DNA of 64,000 bases from Streptomyces sp. Mut1 (GCF_030719295.1 NZ_CP120997.1:992001-1056000); one strand, 5' to 3'; positions 1 to 8,513 are shown, counted from the stretch's first letter. Numbers and translations are program-made. The notes: generated by a model from the letters alone, not told the origin.

Positions 1-58
1 CCCCCCGCGGCAGTACCGCCCGTCCCCGCTGAACGCAACCTTTCGATTGCGCCTGACG

Positions 59-83
59 ACCCGATGTGCAACCATCGGGTTGC
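59..83. promoter_or_regulatory. Overlapping inverted repeats upstream of the SRPBCC/ArsR pair
   Basis: Two perfect inverted repeats overlap here: 8-bp arms at 59-66 and 73-80, and 6-bp arms at 68-73 and 78-83. They end about 30 bp before the start of the SRPBCC gene at 113. Because the second gene of that pair is an ArsR-type repressor, an autoregulatory operator is a reasonable inference; no binding has been shown. Confidence 0.4.
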
Positions 84-112
84 TGGCAAGAGCACCAATG
101 AAGGAGTCCCTC

Positions 113-559
113 ATGAGCGAACGGCTGATCGAACGCGAAACCCTGATCGCAGCCCCCGTGGACCGGGTGTGGTCGCTGGTGACCGAGCCGGGGTTCTGGG
201 TGGCCGACCCGTCCAGCCCGTCCGGCACCGCGGCCGTCGAGGGCGAATCGACGGTGGCCAAGAACGCCGAGTACGGCAGCTTCCCCGTGCGGGTGGAGAA
301 GGTGCGGCCGCAGACCTATGTGGCGTACCGCTGGGCCAGCGCGTTCCCCGGTGAGGAGCTGAGCGAGAACAACAGCACCCTGGTGGAGTTCACTCTGACC
401 GCCGAGGGTGACAAGACGCGGCTGCGCGTCGTCGAGAGCGGGTTCGCGGCGCTGGCCGGGTCCGAGGATCTGCGCGCCAAGGCGCACAGCGACAACGCCG
501 ACGGCTGGCCCCAGGTGCTCGACGCGGTCAAGACGCGCGTCGAGGCGTCGTCCGTGTGA
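113..559 (+). CDS. SRPBCC (AHSA1/START-like) domain protein, possible CalC-type protection protein
   Basis: A 148-aa protein of the SRPBCC helix-grip fold. It opens with the family's usual beta strand and 'APVDRVWSLVTEP' helix, and the rest reads as the antiparallel sheet and C-terminal helix of AHSA1 members. The ATG at 113 was chosen because AAGGAG (101-106) lies 6 nt upstream; an in-frame ATG at 98 is less well placed. Its TGA overlaps the GTG of the ArsR gene, so the two are translationally coupled. AHSA1-ArsR pairs are common in actinobacteria and usually of unknown role. CalC, the self-sacrificing resistance protein of calicheamicin producers, and dynemicin-cluster homologues have this fold, which makes protection against the nearby enediyne a candidate role, but that is inference. 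Confidence 0.85.
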   Translation: MSERLIERETLIAAPVDRVWSLVTEPGFWVADPSSPSGTAAVEGESTVAKNAEYGSFPVRVEKVRPQTYVAYRWASAFPGEELSENNSTLVEFTLTAEGDKTRLRVVESGFAALAGSEDLRAKAHSDNADGWPQVLDAVKTRVEASSV

Positions 560-912
560 CGGACGAACGCCAGGGCTCCGTCGGGGTGGTCGACAGCGTG
601 CTGGTCGCGCTGGCCGACAACACGCGACGTGAGCTGTTGCAACTGCTCGCCGCGCAGGGCGAGGCCACGGCGACGACGCTTGCCGAGAGTCTTCCGATAT
701 CACGACAGGCGGTGGCCAAACACCTCGCCGTCCTGGACGCCGCCGGACTGGTCTCCGGCAGCCGGGTCGGACGCGAGGTCCGCTACGCGGTGAAGCCGGC
801 GACCCTCGACGCGACGGCGCGTTGGATGACCATGCTCGCGGCCGACTGGGATCGGCGTCTGGCGAAGATCAAGCACATCGCCGAGGCAGCGGAACGGCAC
901 GACACCCCTTAG
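556..912 (+). CDS. ArsR-family winged-helix transcriptional regulator
   Basis: A 118-aa protein with an ArsR/HTH_20 fold. The recognition region reads 'LPISRQAVAKHLAVLDAAG', followed by a beta wing ('GSRVGREVRYAV'). No cysteine-rich metal site is visible, so it is more like the non-metal ArsR proteins that pair with SRPBCC genes. It starts at GTG 556, overlapping the upstream stop by 4 nt. It probably represses its own two-gene unit, and possibly the exporter at 1144, through the inverted repeats at 59-83. Identity of the family is firm; the ligand is unknown. Confidence 0.88.
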   Translation: MTDERQGSVGVVDSVLVALADNTRRELLQLLAAQGEATATTLAESLPISRQAVAKHLAVLDAAGLVSGSRVGREVRYAVKPATLDATARWMTMLAADWDRRLAKIKHIAEAAERHDTP

Positions 913-1068
913 ACCCTGTCGTCCCATTCCCCTCCGTCGCACGGCCCGCCCTCCGGGCGAACGACGGGAATGGGGCGGCAGCCCCCAGCACTCCCCCAGC
1001 TCCAGGTCACCCCGGCAGGGGAACCGGACCGACGGCCGGTCAGGCGTCGGCCCGGCGTCCGGTGACGC

Positions 1069-1085
1069 GTGCCGCCGGGCGGCAC
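1069..1085. promoter_or_regulatory. Inverted repeat before the MFS gene
   Basis: A perfect 8-bp inverted repeat around a single central base, in the 231-bp gap between the ArsR gene and the exporter. It could be an operator for the exporter or a weak terminator of the ArsR unit; there is no T-tract. Confidence 0.3.
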
Positions 1086-1143
1086 GGTCCGCCGACGCGG
1101 TGACCGTTCACGAAATCGGACTCTCGATCGAGGGAACCATCTC

Positions 1144-2580
1144 ATGACGACCGACGCAGGTAAGAGCGAAGCGAGCTCAGCTCCACGTTTCACCAGCAGG
1201 GAACGGATGATCCTTTTCCTCCTGCTCGGGTCCGGATTCATGTTGTCCGTCGACTTCTCGATTCTGAACGTCGCGCTGCCCGAGGTCGGCGCGGGCGTCG
1301 GGCTGGGGCTGTCCGGGCTGCCCTGGATCACCTCGGCCTACGCCCTCCCGGCGGCGGGCTTCGCCCTCCTCTTCGGACGGATGGGCGACCTGTTCGGCCG
1401 TCGCCGGCTCTTCATCACGGGGCTGGCACTGCTCGCCGCAGCCTCGCTGCTCGGCGGATTCGCCCAGAATCCCGAGGTACTGCTGGCCGCCCGCGCACTG
1501 CAGGGATTCGCCACCGCGATGGCGATCCCCGCGTCCCTGTCCCTGCTCACCAGCACCTTCGCGGAAGGCGCGCAGCGGGACCGGGTCCTCGGCCTCAACG
1601 GCGCGCTGCTCTCCGGCGGCTTCACGGTCGGCGCACTGGTCGGCGGAGTCCTGGTCAGCCTGCTCAGCTGGCGCGCCGCGTTCTTCATCAACGTCCCGGT
1701 GGCGGTGGTCATCCTGGCGTTCACCCCCTCGCTGATCAGGGAGAGCAGCGTCCCCGACCGGGTGAAGCTGGACGTGCCCGGGGCGGTGACCGCGGCCGGC
1801 GGTCTGCTGGCCGTCATCTACGCGATCATCGAGACGAACATCTACTCGGCCATCATCGGCGTGGTTCTGCTGGCCTCGTTCTGGATGATCGAGCTGCGTT
1901 CGCCCGCGCCGCTCGCCCCGGTGCGCATCCTCAAGCGGCCGACGGTGAAGTGGGGCAACTACGGGGGCCTCGTGACGTTCTCCATGGGGACCGCCATGAT
2001 CTTCCTGATGACCCTCTACCTTCAGAACGTCCTGCACTACTCCCCGCTGATCACCGGCCTGGTCTTCGGTGTCCCGGGCCTGGCGGCCATGGTCGCCGGG
2101 GTCATCGCCGGGCGCTCCATCGGACGCCACGGCAGCCGGAAGGTGCTGGCCGTGGGTATGTCCGTGCAGGGCCTGGCGATCGTTCCGCTGATCTTCCTCG
2201 GTACCGACCGGGTGGCGCTCGCGATCGTGATCCCCGCGCTGTTCATCGCGTTCTTCGGGCACGTGACCTCCATCGTGGCCTACACCGTGACCGGAACCTC
2301 GGGCCTGCCCAACGAGGAGCAGGGCCTGGCCACGGGCATGACCGCGATGACCCAGCAGGTGGCCGTCACGATCGGCATCCCGGTCCTGAGCGCGGTCGCC
2401 GCGACCCAGGCGGTGGAACTGGACGGCCTCCACCTCGCGCTGATCGTGAACGTCGCGGTGACCCTGGCGAGCGTGGTCCTGGTCTGGCTGGGGTTGCGCG
2501 CCCGCGGCGCGGAGGCTCCGGCGGCGGTCGTGCCGCTGCCGGGGAACGCCGACGAGGCGTTGGCCCGTCCGCTGGACTGA
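1144..2580 (+). CDS. MFS drug:H+ antiporter, DHA2 (EmrB/QacA-like, 14-TM)
   Basis: A 478-aa integral membrane exporter of the DHA2 family. It has about 14 hydrophobic segments, the MFS motif A between TM2 and TM3 ('GRMGDLFGRRRLF') and a proline/glycine-rich TM5 region ('RALQGFATAMAIP'). The ATG at 1144 is preceded by GAGGGAA about 12 nt upstream; earlier in-frame codons lack a good ribosome site. It follows an ArsR/SRPBCC pair and is followed by a strong palindromic terminator, so it is probably its own unit. Position beside an enediyne cassette suggests export of the product or an intermediate; substrate cannot be read from sequence. Confidence 0.9.
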   Translation: MTTDAGKSEASSAPRFTSRERMILFLLLGSGFMLSVDFSILNVALPEVGAGVGLGLSGLPWITSAYALPAAGFALLFGRMGDLFGRRRLFITGLALLAAASLLGGFAQNPEVLLAARALQGFATAMAIPASLSLLTSTFAEGAQRDRVLGLNGALLSGGFTVGALVGGVLVSLLSWRAAFFINVPVAVVILAFTPSLIRESSVPDRVKLDVPGAVTAAGGLLAVIYAIIETNIYSAIIGVVLLASFWMIELRSPAPLAPVRILKRPTVKWGNYGGLVTFSMGTAMIFLMTLYLQNVLHYSPLITGLVFGVPGLAAMVAGVIAGRSIGRHGSRKVLAVGMSVQGLAIVPLIFLGTDRVALAIVIPALFIAFFGHVTSIVAYTVTGTSGLPNEEQGLATGMTAMTQQVAVTIGIPVLSAVAATQAVELDGLHLALIVNVAVTLASVVLVWLGLRARGAEAPAAVVPLPGNADEALARPLD

Positions 2581-2592
2581 CACCCGGCCCCA

Positions 2593-2624
2593 CCGGAGTC
2601 GCACTCGGCCGAGTGCGACTCCGT
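2593..2624 (+). terminator. Rho-independent terminator of the MFS gene (32-bp perfect palindrome)
   Basis: A 32-bp uninterrupted palindrome starts 13 bp after the MFS stop and is followed by CGTTTT. It lies between the convergent MFS gene and the carotenoid oxygenase gene, so it may work in both directions. Confidence 0.85.
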
Positions 2625-2702
2625 CGTTTTCCGGGCCGGACCGGTGCGCCCGGGTGACTGCCCGGCGGCCGCCCCTGGGGGTCCTCGTGGCCCCCGCGCC
2701 GC

Positions 2703-4088
2703 TCACCGCTCCCCCGGCACCCACTGCGCGTGGAAGCCGTGCGGCACCCGCACCGGCAGCGGGACCACGGCGACGGGCGGCCCGGTGAAGTCGGCGGTGT
2801 CCAGGACCACCAGTTCGCTGCGGTCGGTGGCGGGGTCGTACACCAGGGTCAGCAGCCAGCCGTCGGCCTCCGCCGCCCGCGCCTCGCGCGGCAGGAAGAC
2901 GGGTTCGCCGGTCAGCCGTCCGCCGGCGAGGACATGACGTTCCGAACGGCCGGTGGCGAGGTCGTGCCGCAGCAGTGCCGGGCCGCAGAGGGCGGCGCCC
3001 TGGCCCGCGTCGAGCTCGACGGTGAAGGCGTACCGGTACGGCAGCCCCGTGTACCGCTCGTCGATCAGCGGGAACTCCTGTACCCGGCTGTCGAGTTGCC
3101 GTTCCGTCACGGCGCTCCCCCGCGGATCGAGGGTCCAGCGCCACAGGGTGGGCGCCGACTCGCTGGCGTGCAGCCGGTCACGGTCGAAGGCCCGCTCGTG
3201 GCGGATCACGTCCACGGTGATCCGGCCGTCGCCCTCTTCGAAGGCGTTGACCGGGTGGAAGACGAAGCAGGGTGCGACATCGAGCCAGAGTGCGGCCGCG
3301 TCCGTGCCGCCGCGGGGCACGATCCCGATCCGGGCGCCGTGGTCGTGCTGCCAGGAGTAGGGCACGGGCGAGCCGGCCCGCGCCTCGGCGGGGTCGTGGG
3401 TCACCGGCAGGTCGAAGAGGACGGCGTGGCGTTCGGTGAGGGCGAAGGAGTGCATCCAGGGGCGGCCCTTGACCGGGATCGGCAGTGTTTCGCGGACCCG
3501 GCCCGCGACGTCGAGGGTGAGCAGGACCGCCTCGTCCCTCGCGTGGTCGGTCGCGACCGCGAGGAGTTCGCCGGTGACCGGGTCGGTGAGGGGGTGCGCG
3601 CAGAAGCCGCCGGGGAGGGTGCCGTCGAAGTCGGTGCGGGCGCGGGTGGCGAGGCCGGAGTCGATGACGAGCGGCAGGGCGGTGGCGGCGGCCACGGCCA
3701 GGGTGCGGCCGGCGTGCCGGACCAGGTTCGCGTTGACGTTGTCGTCCGGTCCGTTGCGGGGCCCGGGAGTGGGCAGTTCGTTGAGCGCGCCGCTGATCGC
3801 GTCGGTCCGAAGCCAGCGGTTGCGGTACGACAGCGCGCGGCCGCCGCCCAGCCGGATCGCGTGCACCATGCCGTCGCCCCCCAGGGCGTGGTCGACGGCG
3901 GGGTCGTGGGTGCCCCGGGTGTTGGGCCCGATCCGCAGGAAGGTTCCGTCGAGCTGCGGCGGCAGCGTGCCGCGCACCGTCAGTCCGGTGTGGTCGGTCT
4001 CGGCCGACACCGGCTGGTAGCCACGCCCGAGAAGGTGCACCGTGCTGTGCGGGAGTGTGCCGCGGGCCGGGTCAGTGGTGCGAGGCAT
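2703..4088 (-). CDS. Carotenoid cleavage oxygenase family (RPE65/CCD) non-heme iron enzyme
   Basis: A 461-aa member of the carotenoid oxygenase family, whose enzymes use Fe(II) held by four histidines to cleave a C=C bond in polyenes, apocarotenoids or stilbenes. The N-terminal 'DGTFLRIGPN' motif is present. Four plausible iron ligands lie in 'GFCAHPLTDP', 'WMHSFALTE', 'CFVFHPVNAFEEGD' and near the end in 'VPHGFHAQW'. The glutamates of the second shell also appear ('FEEGD'). Start ATG 4088 has GGAGGAGG 5 nt upstream. It is divergent from a TetR gene with an operator-like palindrome between them. No carotenoid biosynthesis genes are visible, so the substrate is open; the polyene made by the neighbouring PksE is an interesting possibility, but inference only. 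Confidence 0.9.
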   Translation of the reverse strand: MPRTTDPARGTLPHSTVHLLGRGYQPVSAETDHTGLTVRGTLPPQLDGTFLRIGPNTRGTHDPAVDHALGGDGMVHAIRLGGGRALSYRNRWLRTDAISGALNELPTPGPRNGPDDNVNANLVRHAGRTLAVAAATALPLVIDSGLATRARTDFDGTLPGGFCAHPLTDPVTGELLAVATDHARDEAVLLTLDVAGRVRETLPIPVKGRPWMHSFALTERHAVLFDLPVTHDPAEARAGSPVPYSWQHDHGARIGIVPRGGTDAAALWLDVAPCFVFHPVNAFEEGDGRITVDVIRHERAFDRDRLHASESAPTLWRWTLDPRGSAVTERQLDSRVQEFPLIDERYTGLPYRYAFTVELDAGQGAALCGPALLRHDLATGRSERHVLAGGRLTGEPVFLPREARAAEADGWLLTLVYDPATDRSELVVLDTADFTGPPVAVVPLPVRVPHGFHAQWVPGER

Positions 4089-4113
4089 GGCCGCCTCCTC
4101 CGTTGAGTATCAC

Positions 4114-4147
4114 CGTTACGTAACGCTGTCACGTAATAGCGTCACAG
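4114..4147. promoter_or_regulatory. TetR-type operator between carotenoid oxygenase and tetR
   Basis: A perfect 12-bp palindrome (4114-4125) is followed by an imperfect inverted repeat (7-bp arms with one mismatch, about 4128-4147). ACGTAA recurs 13 bp apart (4118 and 4131). Placement in the 80-bp divergent intergenic region beside a TetR gene fits an operator that controls both genes. Confidence 0.6.
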
Positions 4148-4168
4148 CCGCCCGCCATACTGTCAAGG

Positions 4169-4819
4169 GTGAGCCCACGCCGAGTTGACCCGAACCTCCG
4201 TCCCCAACTCATCGACGCTGCGGCGAAGCTGCTCGGCGAGGAGGGGCCGGCCGCACTGTCCACCCGCAAGCTGGCAGCCATGGTGGGCACCTCGACCACG
4301 GCCGTCTACACGTACTTCGGTGGTATGGACGATCTGGTGCGGGCGATGGTCCACGAGGGGTTCAGGCTGCTCGGCGACAGGATGAGGGCGGTCGAGGAGA
4401 GCGACGACCCGGTGGCCGACGTGCTCGCCCTCGGCTGGGCGTACCGGGACAACGCCCGGGAGCACTGGCACCTGTACAACGTGATGTTCGGCGGTTCGGG
4501 CCTCAGCGGCTTCTCCCTCACCGACGCCGACCGGCAGCACGGCCGCTACACCCTGGACATCCTCGTCGGAGCGGTCAAGCGCTGCGCCGCGACCGGCCGT
4601 TTCCGTCCCTTCGACCCCGAACTGGTCGCCCATCAGCTGTGGATCGCCCTGCACGGCCTGGTCACCCTGGACCTCGGCGGCTACCTGGTCGAGCCCAACA
4701 CCGCGGACGTCTGCTTCGAGGCGCAGGTGAGCGGAATGATCCTGGGCGCGGGGGACGATCCGCAGCGGGCCCAGGAGTCCCTGGCCAGGGCCGCACAACG
4801 GCGGCTCCGGACCCAGTAG
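4169..4819 (+). CDS. TetR/AcrR-family transcriptional regulator
   Basis: A 216-aa one-component repressor. Residues about 10-57 form the TetR helix-turn-helix ('STRKLAAMVGTSTTAVYTYF'), and the remainder is an all-helical ligand domain with a C-terminal TetR_C-like segment. Translation starts at GTG 4169, the only start that keeps the normal length N-terminal arm; the ribosome site is weak, suggesting a near-leaderless message. It is divergent from the carotenoid oxygenase and probably represses it and itself via 4114-4147. The ligand is unknown. Confidence 0.9.
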   Translation: MSPRRVDPNLRPQLIDAAAKLLGEEGPAALSTRKLAAMVGTSTTAVYTYFGGMDDLVRAMVHEGFRLLGDRMRAVEESDDPVADVLALGWAYRDNAREHWHLYNVMFGGSGLSGFSLTDADRQHGRYTLDILVGAVKRCAATGRFRPFDPELVAHQLWIALHGLVTLDLGGYLVEPNTADVCFEAQVSGMILGAGDDPQRAQESLARAAQRRLRTQ

Positions 4820-4835
4820 GGTCCGAAGCCGCCGT
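4798..4835. terminator. Bidirectional hairpin between tetR and membrane gene
   Basis: Seventeen-base arms with one mismatch and a 4-nt loop. The hairpin overlaps the TetR stop and ends about 30 bp before the convergent membrane gene's stop. It can serve both genes. Confidence 0.7.
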
Positions 4836-4866
4836 TGGTGGTTCCGCCGGGGCGGAGGGAAACCCG

Positions 4867-5835
4867 CTACGCGTTCCAGGGAGCCGTCGGGAACCATATG
4901 TAATCGAGCTTGCCCAGCATCCGGATGTCCCAGTAGATGACGGTGAAAGCGCCGGCCACGAGGAACGCGGAAGCGGTCAGCGTCGCCACCCGGCCCGGCT
5001 TGGTGGCCAGCCAGCGCTGGACGGGCCGGCTGAGGCTGTAGGACAGGAGCAGGAAGAGCACCGCCATCACCAGGAAGTTGCCGATGGACTGGAGCGAGAA
5101 GGCGACGGCCCCGAAGAGCGGGTTGTGCTCCTCGGCCGCCTGCCGGAACAGGTTGCGGAACAGCGGGTAGGGGCGGCCGATCAGGAAGGCTCCGACCATG
5201 ACGCCGATCAGCACCAGCGGAGCGTTCGGGTGCCGGCGCGAGAGCGCCGCCAGCGGGTCGGGGATCAGACCGGCCGCGGCGAGCCCGAGCGCCAGCATGA
5301 ACAGCCCGAGCACCCCGTACACGATCATGGCCTGGGCGATCCGGGGTGAGATGCCGTGCGTCTGGGCCGTCGAGAACTGCGGCATGTGGGTGCCGACCAG
5401 ACCGACCAGCACCCCGTAGGCGGCCGACACCGGCAGCATGCCGGCCGCCATCCAGCCCAGCGGCCGCAGCGCGTGTGCCAACCGCTGACGGCGGGTGAGG
5501 CTGATCTGCCCGACCAGCGGGCCCACCGCGCCGAACACCGCCACGTTGCAGGCCGTGAAGGAACCGGCCAGGCCGGACACCAGGGCGAAGAGCACCCCGG
5601 CGCCGATGCCGGACAACTGCGTGTCCTTGGCGTCATGACCGAGCATTTGGCTGGCGGTGCGGAAGCCGATCTCGTCGTCCGCCAGCTTCGAGGACCACGC
5701 GTAGGCGATCAGTAAGCCGCCGAGCAGGCTGAGCACGAGGAGCAGGACCCGGCGGCGCGGGAACAGGCCGTTGACGAAGAGCGACGTGGCCTGCGGCGGG
5801 GCCGTCGGGGCCGGAACGGAGGTGGTATCGGTCAC
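4867..5835 (-). CDS. Seven-TM membrane protein, CcdA/DsbD-like, next to the enediyne genes
   Basis: A 322-aa integral membrane protein with about seven hydrophobic segments. The second carries 'GLAGSFTACNVAVFG', which resembles the Pro/Cys-rich first helix of CcdA/DsbD electron carriers, although only this one cysteine is obvious in the helices, so thiol-electron transfer is not established. The GTG start at 5835 was chosen for the AGAGGAGA site about 8 nt upstream; longer open frames lack one. It is divergent from unbL across a 268-bp promoter region. I do not recognise it as a named family member. Transport, redox or self-resistance roles are all possible. Confidence 0.75.
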   Translation of the reverse strand: MTDTTSVPAPTAPPQATSLFVNGLFPRRRVLLLVLSLLGGLLIAYAWSSKLADDEIGFRTASQMLGHDAKDTQLSGIGAGVLFALVSGLAGSFTACNVAVFGAVGPLVGQISLTRRQRLAHALRPLGWMAAGMLPVSAAYGVLVGLVGTHMPQFSTAQTHGISPRIAQAMIVYGVLGLFMLALGLAAAGLIPDPLAALSRRHPNAPLVLIGVMVGAFLIGRPYPLFRNLFRQAAEEHNPLFGAVAFSLQSIGNFLVMAVLFLLLSYSLSRPVQRWLATKPGRVATLTASAFLVAGAFTVIYWDIRMLGKLDYIWFPTAPWNA

Positions 5836-5963
5836 GTGAGGTCTCCTCTGGGGCGGGGCGGTGCCGGAACCGGTGCACGAGGTCCGCGATCCCGGCCGCT
5901 CCCGTTCGGGACAGCCGCATGCGAGACCTCGGATGTGGGGACGTGCGGGCGACGCGACTGATT

Positions 5964-5976
5964 GTCGGGACCCGAC
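5964..5976. promoter_or_regulatory. Inverted repeat in the membrane-gene/unbL divergent promoter region
   Basis: A 6-bp perfect inverted repeat about one base, roughly midway between the divergent starts at 5835 and 6104. It is a candidate operator or overlapping promoter element. The rest of the 268-bp gap shows no gene. Confidence 0.35.
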
Positions 5977-6103
5977 CCGTTCCGTGCCTACTCCTGAATT
6001 GCCCGGTACCGGCACGGCAGAAGTAGTACGGCGGGCCGCGGAACCGGAGCATGTAACCGGAGAGCTGCGGCCGTCCGGGCGCGCGGCGGGCTGGAGGGCA
6101 ACG

Positions 6104-7087
6104 ATGAGCGCGAGCTGGCGAGCGGTCAGGCGCCGTCTGATGACACCGAGCCACAACGAGACCAAGCTGTCGACCCGGGGCTTCCACGAGAAGAGCCCCG
6201 AGGCGCGGGAGACGCTCGAAACGGTCGGGGCGACCTTCCTCGACGGGTACGCGTTCGCCGTCGAGGCACGCGACCAGGACGAGGCGCACCAGCGGCTGGA
6301 ACGGATCCCGGTGCGGTTCCGCGGTTTCGCCTACGAGGGCGCGGCGATGGGACTGGCCATGCTGGACGGACTTCCGATACCCGGCAACGGCCGGGTATCG
6401 GCCTTCCTGGCGGGCCACGGCGCCCCGCACGGCTACATGGTGCACGTCGGGGTCGGCTGGGCGATGGCCCGGCTGCCCCGCTTCCGGTGGGCGTCCATCG
6501 CGCCCGCCGACCCACTGCTGCGCTGGCTGGCCCTGGACGGATACGGGTTCCACCAGGCCTACTTCCGTACCCAGCGCTATGTGCGCGAGCAGTACCGGGA
6601 CCCGTCCTTCCGGTGGCCCGGCGACGAGACCCGGCGGTACGCCGGGCACGCCGTCGACCAGGGCATCGGGCGGGCGCTGTGGTTCATCGGCGGCACCGAC
6701 CCGGCCGTGGTCGCGGACCTGGTGGACAGCTTCGCGGCGGAGAGGCGGGCCGATCTCTACAGCGGGGTCGGCCTGGCCGCCTGCTACGCCGGCGGTGCCG
6801 GCGAGGGCGAGCTGCTGTACCTGCTCGAACGGGCCGGCCACTACCGGCCGCAGCTCGCCCAGGGCGTGGCCTTCGCCTCGACCACCCGGGTGGAGTCCGG
6901 ACTGCTGACACCGCACACCGAAATGGCCGCGCGGCTGCTCTGCGGTATGAGCCCGCAGCAGGTCACCGAGGTCTGCTCGCAGGCCCGGCCCGATCCCGTC
7001 GTGGACGGCCGGCTGACGGCGTACGAGGTATGGCGCCGGGAGATAGCCGAGCGGGTCTCCAGCGACGCCCCCGAGGCGCGGGCATGA
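6104..7087 (+). CDS. unbL: Enediyne biosynthesis protein, UnbL/E3-type (DUF1702)
   Basis: A 327-aa protein of the DUF1702 type found in enediyne warhead cassettes (UnbL; E3 in C-1027 nomenclature), matching the usual length of about 320-340 aa. It is predicted soluble, with no signal peptide. Conserved-looking stretches are 'FAYEGAAMGLAML' and 'DGYGFHQAYF'. Its biochemical step is unknown, but such genes are part of the conserved set needed to turn the polyketide into the warhead. ATG 6104 has GGAGGG 6 nt upstream; the open frame extends upstream without a ribosome site. Its stop overlaps the P450 start, so the two are coupled. Identification rests on remembered family features and context. 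Confidence 0.82.
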   Translation: MSASWRAVRRRLMTPSHNETKLSTRGFHEKSPEARETLETVGATFLDGYAFAVEARDQDEAHQRLERIPVRFRGFAYEGAAMGLAMLDGLPIPGNGRVSAFLAGHGAPHGYMVHVGVGWAMARLPRFRWASIAPADPLLRWLALDGYGFHQAYFRTQRYVREQYRDPSFRWPGDETRRYAGHAVDQGIGRALWFIGGTDPAVVADLVDSFAAERRADLYSGVGLAACYAGGAGEGELLYLLERAGHYRPQLAQGVAFASTTRVESGLLTPHTEMAARLLCGMSPQQVTEVCSQARPDPVVDGRLTAYEVWRREIAERVSSDAPEARA

Positions 7088-8481
7088 CCGGCGTGGACTC
7101 GGTACCGGCCCCGGCCCCGCCGGGCGGCGGCCGGCCGCGTCGGCCACCGGGGCCGTCGCGGGCCGGCACCCCGGTGCTCCTGGCCCGGATGGCCTCCGAC
7201 CGGCTGACGGTGATGACCGAGGCGGCGGCCACCTACGGCGACGCGGTACGGCTGCCGCTCGGCCCCAAGACCCTCTACTTCTTCAACCACCCCGACCACA
7301 TCCGCCGGGTGCTGACCGACAACAGCGCCAACTACCACAAGGGCATCGGTCTGGTGCACGCCCGCCGCGCGCTCGGCAACGGCCTGCTGACCAGTGAGGG
7401 CCCGCTGTGGCGTGCCCAGCGCAAGGTGATCCAGCCGGCGTTCCAGCCGCGCCGGATCAACCGGCAGATCGGGGCCATCGGCGAGGAGGCGCTGCTGCTG
7501 GCCGACCGGCTGAGGCAGTCGGCGGGCGCGGGAGCGGTGGACATCCGGCAGGAGATGACCGGGCTCACCCTCGGGGTGCTCGGCCGCTCGCTGCTGGACG
7601 CGGACCTGGGCGCGTACGAGTCCATCGGCGAGGCCTTCGAAATCGTCCAGGACCAGGCCGTCTTCGAGATGATGAGCCTGAGTTCGGTGCCCACCTGGGT
7701 ACCGCTGCCCCTGCAGCTGAGGTTCCGCAGGGCTCGGGCCGAACTGAACCGCATCGTGGCCGCGCTCGCCCGGGAGCGGGAACAGCACCCGGCTTCCGAC
7801 GGCACTCGCGACGACGTGCTCTCGCGCCTCATCGACGCGACGGCCGACGAGCGGGATCCGACGGTCCGGCAGAACCGGATGCGCGACGAGCTGATCACCC
7901 TGCTGCTCGCCGGGCACGACACCACCGCCAGCACCCTCAACTGGACGCTGTATCTGCTGGACCGGCACCCCGAGGCGGGCGACCGGGTACGCGCCGAGGT
8001 CGACGAGGTGCTGGGCGACCGGCTGCCGGCCATCGAGGACTTCCACCGGCTCACGTACACGTCGATGGTGCTCCAGGAGGTGATGCGGCTGTACCCGGCG
8101 GTGTGGCTGCTGCCGCGCAGGGCGCTGGCGGAGGACGAGATCGGCGGCTACCGGGTGCCGGCCGGCGCCGATGTGGTGCTGTGCCCCTACACACTGCACC
8201 GGCACCCGGACTTCTGGGAGGACCCGGACCGGTTCGACCCGGAACGGTTCGCCACGGGCCGCTCCGCGGGCCGGCACCGGTACAGCTACGTACCGTTCGG
8301 TGCGGGACCGCGGGTCTGTGTCGGCAGCAGCCTGGGGATGATGGAGGCCACGGTGGTGCTCGCCGTCCTGCTGCGCCGGCTGCGGCTCTCGGTCCCCCCG
8401 GGCCACAAGGTGCGGGCCGAGCCGATGCTGACCCTGCGGGTCAAGGGCGGCCTGCCGATGACCGTGGAGGCGCGGAACTGA
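7084..8481 (+). CDS. Cytochrome P450, enediyne E7-like
   Basis: A 465-aa class I-type P450 without a membrane anchor, hence cytoplasmic. The I-helix oxygen-activation motif is 'LLAGHDTTAST', the K-helix ExxR is 'EVMRLYP', and the heme loop is 'FGAGPRVCVG' with the axial cysteine. It overlaps unbL by 4 nt (ATGA), so it is made with it. P450s are regular members of enediyne cassettes (SgcE7, CalE10 and relatives) and oxidise warhead or tailoring intermediates; the exact step here is unknown. No ferredoxin gene is adjacent, so redox partners come from elsewhere. Two tandem terminator hairpins follow. Confidence 0.93.
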   Translation: MTGVDSVPAPAPPGGGRPRRPPGPSRAGTPVLLARMASDRLTVMTEAAATYGDAVRLPLGPKTLYFFNHPDHIRRVLTDNSANYHKGIGLVHARRALGNGLLTSEGPLWRAQRKVIQPAFQPRRINRQIGAIGEEALLLADRLRQSAGAGAVDIRQEMTGLTLGVLGRSLLDADLGAYESIGEAFEIVQDQAVFEMMSLSSVPTWVPLPLQLRFRRARAELNRIVAALAREREQHPASDGTRDDVLSRLIDATADERDPTVRQNRMRDELITLLLAGHDTTASTLNWTLYLLDRHPEAGDRVRAEVDEVLGDRLPAIEDFHRLTYTSMVLQEVMRLYPAVWLLPRRALAEDEIGGYRVPAGADVVLCPYTLHRHPDFWEDPDRFDPERFATGRSAGRHRYSYVPFGAGPRVCVGSSLGMMEATVVLAVLLRRLRLSVPPGHKVRAEPMLTLRVKGGLPMTVEARN

Positions 8482-8513
8482 CGGTGTGCCGGCGAGGACG
8501 GAACGGTCACGCC

